Positions 7,647 through 15,306 are shown, counted from the first letter of the stretch. The stretch: DNA of 16,734 nt from an uncultured Bacillota bacterium (GCA_947165195.1 CAMUZJ010000017.1:1-16734); one strand, 5' to 3'. Notes: generated by a model from the sequence alone, not told the origin. Program-made: numbers and translations.

Positions 7647-7686
7647 AGAAGGTAGTATTTTTAGTAACTACTTTCTTTTATTTTTT
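7647..7686. terminator. Terminator between the small gene and rarA
   Basis: Ten-bp stem AGAAGGTAGT (7647-7656) with ACTACTTTCT (7667-7676), one G-U pair, ten-base loop, then TTTATTTTTT on the plus strand. It overlaps the 3' end of the converging rarA; on the minus strand the tail is less T-rich, so termination of rarA here is less certain. Confidence 0.75.
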
Positions 7687-8881
7687 CTAATTTTTCATAT
7701 ATTTCTTTTAATTGTTTTTCATATCCTATATCTTTTGGTTCATAATATTTTTTATTTTTTAATTTATCAGGTAAATATTGTTGTACAACATAAGCACCTT
7801 TATAATTATGGGGATATTTATACTCAGGTGAGTCTGTTTTGATGTGCGATGGAATCATACCAACATTTCCATTTTCAATATCTTCTAATGCTTTATCAAA
7901 GGCAATATGAGCTGTATTACTTTTTGGAGATAAAGCCATTTCTGCAACTATTGTACCAATAGGGATTCTAGCTTCTGGTAGACCAACTCTCTCTGCTGCA
8001 TGAATTGCTGCATCTACCCTTGGACCAATAGCAGGATTAGCAAGACCAATATCTTCATAAGCAATTACTGAAAGTCTTCTAAAAAGAGAGTCTAAGTCTT
8101 CTTCAGCAACTAGTCTTGCGGCATAGTGAAGAGCAGCATCTACATCACTTCCTCGGATGGATTTTTGTAGGCCACTTAATACATCATAATGGCCATCTCC
8201 ATTTTTATCAGCAAAAAATACAGGCTTACTATTAATCTTTCTAATATGTTCTTCAGTAATTGTTTTATCATCAAATGAGTAGTAGCATATTTCTAATAGG
8301 TTATAAGCATATCTTAAGTCATTTCCAGAGAGTTTTGTAATTAACTCTAGTACTTTATTATCTGCCTTTATTCCTCCTAAATCAGGGTGTTTTAATGCCT
8401 TTTTAAGCCCCTTTATAATATCTTCTGAATCTAGGGCGTGTAGTTCAAATAATTGACATCTTGATCTTATAGCTGGATTAATCGCATGATAAGGGTTAGA
8501 GGTAGTCATACCAATTAAGGTAATAAGACCTGACTCTAATTGAGGAAGAAGAATATCTTGTTTATCTTTATTAAGTCGATGGATTTCATCCATTATAAGA
8601 ACAAGTCCATCATACATTTTTGCTTCTTCAATGACAATATCTAAGTCTTTTTTTGTATTAACAGTAGCATTTAAAAATCGATAACGTACTCCTAAATCAT
8701 TTACCATAGCATTCGCAATAGAAGTTTTCCCAACTCCTGGTGGACCATATAAAATCATCGAAAATATCTTTTTATTTTTTACTAAATTACTTAATATTTT
8801 ATCTTTTCCAATTAAATGGCTTTGTCCAATTACCTCTTTTAAAGAAGTAGGAGCTAGTTTTAAAGCCAGTGGTTTATTCAT
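7661..8881 (-). CDS. rarA: Replication-associated recombination protein A (AAA+ ATPase)
   Basis: RarA (MgsA, eukaryotic WRNIP1) is a AAA+ ATPase related to clamp loaders that acts at stalled replication forks. The 406-residue protein is complete: Walker A GPPGVGKT (46-53), Walker B LVLIMDEIH (93-101), sensor 1 TTSNP (126-130), an arginine-finger region IRSRC (138-142) and sensor 2 GNDLRYAYN (186-194). The C-terminal tetramerisation domain has the RarA signature DLDSLFRRLSVIAYEDIGLANP. The minus-strand ATG at 8881 is preferred: GGGTGAT lies just upstream, and an in-frame GTG at 8890 overlaps that site. It is a single-gene unit, divergent from the surface protein gene. Confidence 0.95.
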   Translation of the reverse strand: MNKPLALKLAPTSLKEVIGQSHLIGKDKILSNLVKNKKIFSMILYGPPGVGKTSIANAMVNDLGVRYRFLNATVNTKKDLDIVIEEAKMYDGLVLIMDEIHRLNKDKQDILLPQLESGLITLIGMTTSNPYHAINPAIRSRCQLFELHALDSEDIIKGLKKALKHPDLGGIKADNKVLELITKLSGNDLRYAYNLLEICYYSFDDKTITEEHIRKINSKPVFFADKNGDGHYDVLSGLQKSIRGSDVDAALHYAARLVAEEDLDSLFRRLSVIAYEDIGLANPAIGPRVDAAIHAAERVGLPEARIPIGTIVAEMALSPKSNTAHIAFDKALEDIENGNVGMIPSHIKTDSPEYKYPHNYKGAYVVQQYLPDKLKNKKYYEPKDIGYEKQLKEIYEKLEKIKESSY

Positions 8882-8899
8882 AGTAATCACCCGTTACAA

Positions 8900-8908
8900 A
8901 TTATATCA
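8900..8908 (-). promoter_or_regulatory. Extended -10 promoter of rarA
   Basis: The minus strand reads TGATATAAT, an extended -10 element (TGn-TATAAT), about 20 bases before the rarA start codon; only a weak -35 (TGGAAA) is seen at the expected distance. Confidence 0.6.
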
Positions 8909-8974
8909 AAATAGTTATATCTTTTCCAGTATGTAAAAAGTTGTATTACATAAAAATTAAAGTAATTAAAAATA

Positions 8975-9004
8975 TTGTAATTCACATTCTATTTTTAGTA
9001 TAAT
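8975..9004 (+). promoter_or_regulatory. Promoter of the surface protein gene
   Basis: TTGTAA (8975-8980) and a perfect TATAAT (8999-9004) with an 18-base spacer. AGAAAGG (9017-9022) is the ribosome binding site. Confidence 0.65.
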
Positions 9005-9030
9005 AGTATTAATAATAGAAAGGTAAAGAT

Positions 9031-10830
9031 GTGGGTATGAAAAATAAATTAAATACTAAACAAAAGAAATTTCAAACGAATAGAAGAGCTTTTATTCTAA
9101 TGGCTGTACTATGTATGGGTATTGGATTCGCTTTTTTAAGTAGTAATTTAACAATTACAGGGAACACAAGTGTTAGTGGTAATAGTTGGAATGTATATTT
9201 TACAAATGTCCAAGTAACAGATGGTAGTGTGGGTGCAACTGTAGTACCAACAACAAGTGGTACCAATACAACATCCATTGACTATACAGTTACCCTAGAT
9301 AAGCCGGGCGACTTTTACGAGTTTACTGTGGATGTCGTAAATAATGGTACAATTGATGCAATGATACAAAGTGTTAATATGACAAGTTTAGATACAGATG
9401 TAGAAAAATATTTATCCTATACTGCAACGTATCTAGATGGAACGGAACTTGCACAAAACAATGTATTGGAAGCAGACGATTCTGCAACTTATAAAGTAAG
9501 AGTAGAATTTAAGAAAAATATTAGTGCTTCTGATTTGGATGAAGAAGGAGTAAATTTGCATTTAACATTTGGGTTAAATTATGTGCAATCAACTGTTAAA
9601 ACAAAAAAATTTATTACCTTAGTAAGAAATAGTGCCTTAAGCGATAGTAGTATCAATTTTGGAGCTATATCATCAGCTTCTAATGGTAGAGGACTATATG
9701 TCATGAATAGTACAACAGAAGATGATTATCCAATCTATTACTATAGAGGAAATGTAAGTAACAATAATGCAAAATTCGCAGGATTCTGTTGGAAGATAGT
9801 CAGAACTACTGAAACAGGTGGTACGAAATTAATATACAATGGTACTCCTAATGCGAGTGGACAATGTGTAAATACAACAGGAAATTCAACACAAATAGGA
9901 ACAAGTGCATTTAATACAAATTCTAATTCACCAGCCTATAACGGATATATGTATGGAACAGTATATGAATATGGATCTGGTTCAACAAGCTCTAGTCATT
10001 TATATGGTAATACTTTTACCTATGAAAATGGAACCTATACATTGAGTGATACGCATGCAGGAGTAGATGCAACTCATCATTATACATGCTTAAGTTCTGG
10101 TACAACATGTGAATCTATTAAATATGTTTATTATTTAAGTGGTTCAACAGCATATTATATAACACTAACAGGTGGAAAGAGTGTACAAGATGCATTTAAT
10201 GAAATGAATACAAATACCAATAATTCGACTATCAAAACAGCAGTAGACAATTGGTTTAATGGAACATTTAAAACATACTTTACAAATAATAATAAAGATT
10301 ATAATGATTATCTAGAAGATATAGTATGGTGTAACGATAGAAGTATGAATACAATCGATAATGATGGAACAGGAGCAAATACGAATAATGGATGGAAACC
10401 AAATGGAGGAAGTACAAGTAATTATTTATGGTATAGTTCTTATGGAAGAATGAAAGCAGGAGCACCAAGTTTAGCATGTTCTAATAAAAATGATTCCTTT
10501 ACAGTAACAGAGTCAGCTACTGGAAATGGAGCCTTAACCTATCCAGTCGGATTATTAACAGCTGATGAAATTATTTTAGCAGGAGGAACAAGTACTTCTA
10601 ATTGGGATTATTATTTATGTACAAATGAATACTGGTGGTCTATGTCGCCTAGTACCTCCGGTGATGAGCTTGCTAGTGAGTTCGGCGTGGACGATACTGG
10701 CTTCTTGAACTACGCCTACGTGAAAAGCAAAGCTGGAGTTCGTCCGTCTATTTCCCTTAAGCCTGGGGTAAAAGTTCGTGACGGTGGAGATGGATCATCA
10801 GCTAAGCCATATGAATTCATAGTAGAGTAA
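9031..10830 (+). CDS. Large exported surface protein with C-terminal lectin-like, putatively hypervariable module
   Basis: The 599-residue protein starts with a basic stretch and one hydrophobic segment (about 20-36, ILMAVLCMGIGFAFL), a signal peptide or anchor; the lone Cys is not in a lipobox. Residues ~37-190 are a beta-rich domain with TITGNTSVSG and DKPGDFYEFTVDVVNNGTIDA, recalling TasA/camelysin-like surface fibre proteins. Residues ~195-530 are Asn/Ser/Thr/Tyr-rich with paired cysteines (AGFCWKIVR, GQCVN, TCLSSGTTCES, WCNDRS, LACSN). The C-terminus has YYLCTNEYWWSMSP (about 527-540), a variable-looking stretch (541-567) and GVRPSISLKPGVKV (569-582). This WW..SP...GVRP layout is typical of C-type-lectin-like/DUF6273-type surface domains. 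The variable stretch is about 51% GC with many NNC codons, against about 30% just before. GTG 9031 fits the ribosome binding site spacing best; ATG 9037 is the alternative. No LPXTG motif is seen. A ligand-binding or adhesion role is inferred. Confidence 0.8.
   Translation: MGMKNKLNTKQKKFQTNRRAFILMAVLCMGIGFAFLSSNLTITGNTSVSGNSWNVYFTNVQVTDGSVGATVVPTTSGTNTTSIDYTVTLDKPGDFYEFTVDVVNNGTIDAMIQSVNMTSLDTDVEKYLSYTATYLDGTELAQNNVLEADDSATYKVRVEFKKNISASDLDEEGVNLHLTFGLNYVQSTVKTKKFITLVRNSALSDSSINFGAISSASNGRGLYVMNSTTEDDYPIYYYRGNVSNNNAKFAGFCWKIVRTTETGGTKLIYNGTPNASGQCVNTTGNSTQIGTSAFNTNSNSPAYNGYMYGTVYEYGSGSTSSSHLYGNTFTYENGTYTLSDTHAGVDATHHYTCLSSGTTCESIKYVYYLSGSTAYYITLTGGKSVQDAFNEMNTNTNNSTIKTAVDNWFNGTFKTYFTNNNKDYNDYLEDIVWCNDRSMNTIDNDGTGANTNNGWKPNGGSTSNYLWYSSYGRMKAGAPSLACSNKNDSFTVTESATGNGALTYPVGLLTADEIILAGGTSTSNWDYYLCTNEYWWSMSPSTSGDELASEFGVDDTGFLNYAYVKSKAGVRPSISLKPGVKVRDGGDGSSAKPYEFIVE
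10639..10795 (+). other. GC-rich variable-region-like 3' cassette inside the surface protein gene
   Basis: From about 10639 to 10795 the gene changes composition: 46 of 90 bases are G/C in 10651-10740 against 18 of 60 in 10561-10620. In 10651-10731, 12 of 27 codons end in C (ACC, TCC, TTC, GGC, GAC, AAC, TAC, GCC, AGC), against 4 of the 60 codons in 10441-10620. A stretch of NNC/NNT codons followed by an invariant-looking block (GVRPSISL) is what results when AAC/AAT codons of a DGR template repeat are adenine-mutagenised and copied into a variable region. The template repeat and reverse transcriptase are not in the window, so the assignment is inference; paralogue recombination is an alternative. 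Confidence 0.5.
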
Positions 10831-10864
10831 GAATGATTTTAGTGAATTATTTTTCAAAGAATTG

Positions 10865-10894
10865 TTTACTTATAAATTTAATTGGTGCTATAAT
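10865..10894 (+). promoter_or_regulatory. Promoter of pyrG
   Basis: TTTACT (10865-10870), an 18-base spacer and a perfect TATAAT (10889-10894) preceded by TGC, which makes an extended -10. The expected transcript start is near G10901, at the foot of the hairpin at 10906-10925. Confidence 0.7.
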
Positions 10895-10905
10895 GGAAAA
10901 GAGCC

Positions 10906-10938
10906 CCCAGAGAAAACTCTCTGGGTCTTTTTTATTTT
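10906..10938 (+). terminator. Leader hairpin upstream of pyrG, probable attenuator
   Basis: Perfect 8-bp stem CCCAGAGA (10906-10913) / TCTCTGGG (10918-10925) with AAAC loop and a U-tract (TCTTTTTTATTTTT). It ends the surface-protein transcript but also lies between the pyrG promoter and the pyrG ribosome binding site (AGGGAGGTG, 10940-10948). If the promoter is real, the hairpin must be conditional. pyrG of B. subtilis is controlled by a CTP-sensitive leader terminator, which makes attenuation the likely role. Confidence 0.75.
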
Positions 10939-10956
10939 TAGGGAGGTGTTTGCCGT

Positions 10957-12561
10957 ATGGCAAAATATGTATTTGTAACTGGAGGAGTAGTATCCGGACT
11001 TGGAAAAGGGATTACCGCTTCTTCTATAGCTCTTTTATTAAAATCTAGAGGATATAAGGTATTTATGCAAAAGTTTGATCCTTATATTAACGTAGACCCT
11101 GGGACAATGAATCCAATCCAACATGGAGAAGTTTTTGTAACTTATGATGGTTGTGAGACAGATTTAGACTTAGGTCATTATGAAAGATACATTGATGAGG
11201 AGTTAAATTATACTTCTAATATTACCAGTGGTAAAATTTATAAGTCTGTTATTGATAAAGAACGTCATGGAGACTATTTAGGAGCAACCGTTCAAATGGT
11301 TCCTCATATTACTAATGAAATAAAAAATAAAGTGTATGAAGCTAGTAATACAAGTGGAGCAGATATCGTTATTACAGAAATTGGTGGTACAGTAGGTGAT
11401 ATAGAGTCTCAAAGCTTTATAGAGGCATTAAGACAAATTCAATATGAAAAAGGAAGTAGTAATACGTTCTTCGTACATTGTACGTTAATTCCTTTTATTT
11501 ATGGATCTAATGAGTTAAAGACTAAGCCTACACAAAATAGTGTAAGAGATTTACGAAATATGGGAATTAGGCCAGATGCTTTGGTATGTCGTACCCCTTT
11601 CTCAACAGGAGAGCATATTAAAGAAAAATTATCTTTATTTTGTTCTGTACCAGTAGAAAATGTTATTGATTCTGTAGATGTGAAAAATATTTATGAGATT
11701 CCAATCAAATATTATGAACAAAAAATAGATGAAATTATTTTAAAACAATTTGGATTACCTATTAAGGAAGCAAAATTGGATTATTGGAAGAAGCTAATAA
11801 AAACAGTCGATAATTTAAAAGAGGAAATAGAGATTGCTTTAGTTGGAAAATATGTTGAATTACATGATGCTTATTTATCAGTAGCAGAAGCATTAAAACA
11901 TGCCGGATATAAGCATAATGTTAAGATAAATATTAATTGGATAGATTCAGAAGAGTTAGAAAAACAAGATAAAAAATTAGAAGAAGTATTTAAAAATACA
12001 CAAGGAATCTTAGTCCCTGGAGGATTTGGTTCCCGTGGAATAGAAGGAAAGATAAAAGCGATTACTTATGCCAGAGAAAATAATATTCCATTCCTTGGTA
12101 TCTGTTTAGGTATGCAGCTTGCTGTTATTGAGTTTGCAAGAAATGTTTGTGGTATTAGGGAAGCTTCTTCTACAGAATTTTCACCTACTTGTAAAGATCC
12201 TATTATCGATTTAATGTCTGATCAAAAAAGCGTAGTCAATATGGGAGGTACTCTACGTCTTGGTAATTATGAATGTACTTTACAAGAAAATACGTTAGCT
12301 TATAATGATTATAAAGCTAAGAAAATATTAGAGAGACATAGACATCGTTATGAGTTTAATAATAAGTATCGTCCTATTTTAGAAGATAAAGGTATGGTAT
12401 TTTCAGGAATTAATGAGAAAGCGAATTTAGTAGAGATTATAGAACTTCCTAACTTAAAACATTTTATTGCTTGCCAATTCCATCCTGAATTTAAGTCTCG
12501 TCCAACAAGACCACATCCATTATTTGATTCCTTTATTAAAGCAAGTAAAGAAAATAAATAG
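10957..12561 (+). CDS. pyrG: CTP synthase
   Basis: PyrG makes CTP from UTP using ATP and glutamine ammonia, the last step of pyrimidine nucleotide synthesis. The 534-residue protein is complete. The N-terminal synthetase domain begins KYVFVTGGVVSGLGKG (P-loop 9-18), with DPYINVDPGTMNP and QHGEVFV next, and EIGGTVGDIES near residue 142. The C-terminal class I glutamine amidotransferase domain has the oxyanion block PGGFGSRG (354-361), nucleophile C383 in GICLGMQ, and the partners H509 and E511 in QFHPEF. The start follows an excellent ribosome binding site. It has its own promoter and leader hairpin and ends at a terminator, so it is a single-gene unit. Confidence 0.98.
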   Translation: MAKYVFVTGGVVSGLGKGITASSIALLLKSRGYKVFMQKFDPYINVDPGTMNPIQHGEVFVTYDGCETDLDLGHYERYIDEELNYTSNITSGKIYKSVIDKERHGDYLGATVQMVPHITNEIKNKVYEASNTSGADIVITEIGGTVGDIESQSFIEALRQIQYEKGSSNTFFVHCTLIPFIYGSNELKTKPTQNSVRDLRNMGIRPDALVCRTPFSTGEHIKEKLSLFCSVPVENVIDSVDVKNIYEIPIKYYEQKIDEIILKQFGLPIKEAKLDYWKKLIKTVDNLKEEIEIALVGKYVELHDAYLSVAEALKHAGYKHNVKININWIDSEELEKQDKKLEEVFKNTQGILVPGGFGSRGIEGKIKAITYARENNIPFLGICLGMQLAVIEFARNVCGIREASSTEFSPTCKDPIIDLMSDQKSVVNMGGTLRLGNYECTLQENTLAYNDYKAKKILERHRHRYEFNNKYRPILEDKGMVFSGINEKANLVEIIELPNLKHFIACQFHPEFKSRPTRPHPLFDSFIKASKENK

Positions 12562-12571
12562 TATATTTTAT

Positions 12572-12601
12572 AGAGCTTATTACAAGATAAGTTCTTTTTT
12601 T
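12572..12601 (+). terminator. Rho-independent terminator of pyrG
   Basis: Nine-bp stem AGAGCTTAT (12572-12580) with ATAAGTTCT (12587-12595), one G-U pair, six-base loop, then a run of T. Its T-run abuts the next promoter. Confidence 0.85.
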
Positions 12602-12609
12602 GATATAAT
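12601..12609 (+). promoter_or_regulatory. Extended -10 promoter of the xerD-deoB operon
   Basis: TGATATAAT is an extended -10 element directly after the pyrG terminator. The -35 position falls inside the terminator hairpin and is not well conserved. AAGAGGT (12615-12621) is the ribosome binding site; TGAGGT nearer the ATG is too close. Confidence 0.6.
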
Positions 12610-12630
12610 GGATTAAGAGGTTGTGAGGTT

Positions 12631-13527
12631 ATGAAGATAGAAGAAGCAATAGCTGAATTTAAAAATTATTGTTTTTTTGAAAAAGGATTAGCAGATAAGA
12701 CATTAGAATCTTATCAAAACGATTTAGATGTTTATAAAAGTTTTTTAAATAAAAGAAATATTTTTGTAGTAGAAAAAATAAAGAGTGATGATATTAAAGA
12801 TTTTTTGAAAGTACGAAATGGAGAAAATGAGACAACTACGATTGCTCATAATTTAACGGTTATTAAAAATTTTCATATTTATTTATTCAGGCAAAAATTT
12901 GTTAAGGAAGATATTTCTGAATTTATTGAAAGACCAAAATTACGGAAAAGTTTACCAAAATCTTTAAGTGTAGATGATGTTGATAAACTGTTAGATATTA
13001 AATTAGTAACACCGTTTGACTATCGAAATAAGGCTATGTTAGAATTGTTATATGGAACGGGATTAAGAGTAAGTGAATTAATTCATTTAACTCTAACAGA
13101 TATAGATTTTACGAACTGTCTTATTAGAGTCATGGGAAAAGGTAGTAAAGAGCGAGAAGTTCCATTAGGAGAATACTCTATTTATTATATTAGGCTTTAT
13201 TTAGAAGTAAGAGCTTCTATGTTGAAAGGGAAAACTTGTGATAAATTATTTTTAAATAATCATGGTACTGGAATGACTAGACAAGGTTTCTTTAAAAATT
13301 TAAAGGCTATATTAAAAGAAAAAGGTCTCAATGAAGAAGTTTCTCCTCATACCTTAAGACATTCTTTTGCTACTCATTTATTATCCCATGGAGCAGATTT
13401 AAGGAGTATTCAGGAGATGTTGGGACATTCGGATATTTCTACTACTAAAATATATACTCAAGTAAGTGATGATAAAGTAGCAGATGACTATGTAAAGTAT
13501 CATCCTAGGAGTTATAAAGGAGATTGA
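12631..13527 (+). CDS. xerD: Tyrosine recombinase XerD
   Basis: XerD with XerC resolves chromosome dimers at dif. The 298-residue length is usual. The N-terminal SAM-like core-binding domain (about 1-95) has EKGLADKTLESYQNDL. The catalytic domain holds the complete active site: R146 (GTGLRVSEL), K170 (GKGSKERE), H240 and R243 (HTLRHSFATH), H266 (LGHSDISTT) and nucleophile Y275 (KIYTQ). XerC and integrases share these residues; XerD is favoured by the xerD-deoB order, the same as ripX-drm in Bacillus. Its TGA stop shows that TGA is not Trp in this organism. The gene ends five bases before deoB. Confidence 0.88.
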   Translation: MKIEEAIAEFKNYCFFEKGLADKTLESYQNDLDVYKSFLNKRNIFVVEKIKSDDIKDFLKVRNGENETTTIAHNLTVIKNFHIYLFRQKFVKEDISEFIERPKLRKSLPKSLSVDDVDKLLDIKLVTPFDYRNKAMLELLYGTGLRVSELIHLTLTDIDFTNCLIRVMGKGSKEREVPLGEYSIYYIRLYLEVRASMLKGKTCDKLFLNNHGTGMTRQGFFKNLKAILKEKGLNEEVSPHTLRHSFATHLLSHGADLRSIQEMLGHSDISTTKIYTQVSDDKVADDYVKYHPRSYKGD

Positions 13528-13532
13528 TTGTA

Positions 13533-14699
13533 ATGAAATTTAAAAGGATATTTTTACTTGTATTAGATTCTTTAGGGGTAGGAGAAGCCAAAGATGCTGC
13601 AAATTTTCAAGATATAGGGTGTAATACGTTAGGCCATGTTCATGATACTTGTCATTTATTTATACCGAACTTGAAAAAAATTGGCTTTTTAGATACGTTA
13701 AATATGAATGATAATCCTAATACAGAGGCTTATTATACGATTGCTAAACCTCTTAATCCAGGGAAGGATAGTTTAAGTGGTCATTATGAGATGATGGGTA
13801 TTAAAAATGATTTACCGTTTAATACATTTAATCAAGGCTTTCCAGTAGAAATTATTACTGAGATTGAAAGAATAACAGGAAAGACTGTTTTAGGAAATAA
13901 AAGAGCAAGTGCTGATAGTATTGTGAATGAATTAGGGGATAGACAAGTTGAGACTAACTCTTTGATTCTTTTTACATCAGCCGATTCTGATTTACAAATA
14001 GCTGCTCATGAAGATACAATTCCTATTCAATTATTACATGATTATTGTGAAGAAATTAGTAAAGTATCTATGGAAAGAAATTGGCGAATAGGTAGAATTA
14101 TTTCTAGGCCATTTAATGGCACTTCTTCTAAGTATAAACTAATTAATAGTGGAAGACGTGATTATGCTGTTAATCCTCCTCAACATACTATATTAGTACA
14201 ATTAAATAAAAATAATTTTAATGTAATTGGTATTGGTAAAATAAATGATATGTTTAATAGACAAGGTATTAATAAAGTAATTAAAGCGAATGATAATAGT
14301 GAGGCAATTAATAAATTAATGGATATTATGGATAAGACTTTTACAGGTTTATGTATGGTAAATTTATCTGATTTTGATACTTTATATGGTCATCCTAGAG
14401 ATGTAGAGGGGTATGCTAAGGCAATCGAAGAATTAGATGTTGAAATTCCCATGATTTTAAATAAGTTAGAGGTGGATGATTGTTTAATCATAACAGCAGA
14501 TCATGGCAATGATCCAACATTTAAAGGAAATGATCATACAAGAGAAAATGTTCCAGTAATCATTTATAGTAGAAAGTTTAAACATGCTAAGAGATTAGAG
14601 ACTTTTGAAACATTTGCAAATATTGGTGCAACGATTGCAGAAAACTTTAATGTAGAAAGACCAGAAATTGGTACTAGTATATTAAATGTATTAGAATAA
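13533..14699 (+). CDS. deoB: Phosphopentomutase
   Basis: DeoB interconverts ribose or deoxyribose 1- and 5-phosphates, linking nucleoside salvage to the pentose pool. The 388-residue length is normal. It belongs to the alkaline phosphatase superfamily; metal ligands are visible: D11 (LVLDSLGVGEA), D282 and H287 (SDFDTLYGH), D323-H324 (ITADHGND) and H335 (NDHTRE). The cap domain lies between, about 100-220. The phospho-acceptor, Thr85 in Bacillus cereus DeoB within GKDT.TGHWE, appears here as Ser80 in GKDSLSGHYE, which is unusual but chemically plausible. ATG 13533 is preferred because AAAGGAG (13517-13522) precedes it; an in-frame TTG at 13524 is too close. Probably in one transcript with xerD and the next gene, since no terminator is seen. 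Confidence 0.94.
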   Translation: MKFKRIFLLVLDSLGVGEAKDAANFQDIGCNTLGHVHDTCHLFIPNLKKIGFLDTLNMNDNPNTEAYYTIAKPLNPGKDSLSGHYEMMGIKNDLPFNTFNQGFPVEIITEIERITGKTVLGNKRASADSIVNELGDRQVETNSLILFTSADSDLQIAAHEDTIPIQLLHDYCEEISKVSMERNWRIGRIISRPFNGTSSKYKLINSGRRDYAVNPPQHTILVQLNKNNFNVIGIGKINDMFNRQGINKVIKANDNSEAINKLMDIMDKTFTGLCMVNLSDFDTLYGHPRDVEGYAKAIEELDVEIPMILNKLEVDDCLIITADHGNDPTFKGNDHTRENVPVIIYSRKFKHAKRLETFETFANIGATIAENFNVERPEIGTSILNVLE

Positions 14700-14725
14700 T
14701 ATTTTAAATGTAGGGAGGTTTTGTT

Positions 14726-15271
14726 ATGAGAATAGGATTTGATTTGGATGATACAATTTGTAATACTGATGAATTAACTACGTATTATCAAGATATTTAT
14801 ATAAAAGAGAAGAAGATAAGTGCAGATACTTTATGGAATGATATGCAATATAAATTAGATTTTTTAAAGTTGTATTGTGAAAAAATTTTTTTAGAAGCTA
14901 AATTAAAAGAATCAGTGAAGGATGTTATTGATTCTTTGAAAGATGAAGGTAATGAAATATATATTATAACAGCAAGAAGTTTAGATCATATATTTAATGC
15001 TTATGAAGTTACTAAAAAGTATTTAGAAAATAACTCTATTTTGTTTGATAAATTAATTATAAAGGCAGGAGATAAGGTAAATGCTTGTATCGAAAATAAG
15101 ATTGATGTGATGATTGATAATAGTAAATACAATTTTGATATGTTAGTTTTAAATGATGTAAATGCTATTTTATATGATGAGTTTAATGAATATGAAGAGG
15201 TAGAAAATAGAGTAACTGGTTGGAATCAAATGATAAGAAAAATAAAGGAAGTAGTTGGAAAAGAGGAGTAG
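14726..15271 (+). CDS. HAD-type 5'(3')-deoxyribonucleotidase-like phosphatase
   Basis: This 181-residue protein is a HAD-superfamily phosphatase of the NT5C type (PF06941-like), which removes phosphate from deoxyribonucleotides. HAD motif I is DLDDT (6-10; D6 nucleophile, D8 acid/base), motif II IITARS (80-85), a motif III Lys is K113 or K117 (IIKAGDK), and motif IV is DVMIDNS (127-133). The small alpha-helical cap between motifs I and II (about 15-65) fits type C. The exact substrate is not readable; an unrelated HAD phosphatase is possible. AGGGAGGT (14712-14719) sets the start. It lies 26 bases after deoB without a terminator, and a nucleotidase beside phosphopentomutase fits a shared deoxynucleotide salvage role. 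Confidence 0.75.
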   Translation: MRIGFDLDDTICNTDELTTYYQDIYIKEKKISADTLWNDMQYKLDFLKLYCEKIFLEAKLKESVKDVIDSLKDEGNEIYIITARSLDHIFNAYEVTKKYLENNSILFDKLIIKAGDKVNACIENKIDVMIDNSKYNFDMLVLNDVNAILYDEFNEYEEVENRVTGWNQMIRKIKEVVGKEE

Positions 15272-15300
15272 TCCTTCTTTTTCTTTCTTTTTCTTTTTTT
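15258..15300 (+). terminator. Terminator overlapping the end of the nucleotidase gene
   Basis: The last codons form the 5' arm GAAAAGAGGA (15258-15267), which pairs with TCCTTCTTTTTC (15272-15283) with two single-T bulges and a GTAG loop holding the stop codon. A long T/C-rich run follows. Confidence 0.6.
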
Positions 15301-15306
15301 ATATTC

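Noticed and set aside
9031..9138. Lipoprotein signal at the start of the surface protein
   Set aside because: The only Cys in the hydrophobic segment follows AVL, which does not fit a lipobox.
10906..10925. DGR target-site hairpin (8-bp stem, 4-base loop) downstream of the variable region
   Set aside because: It lies over 100 bases past the cassette, has a terminator U-tract and sits right after the pyrG promoter, so an attenuator/terminator is the simpler reading.
10833..11048. 71-codon plus-strand frame over the pyrG promoter and start
   Set aside because: It runs through the terminator hairpin and into pyrG in another frame, with no ribosome binding site; a shadow frame.
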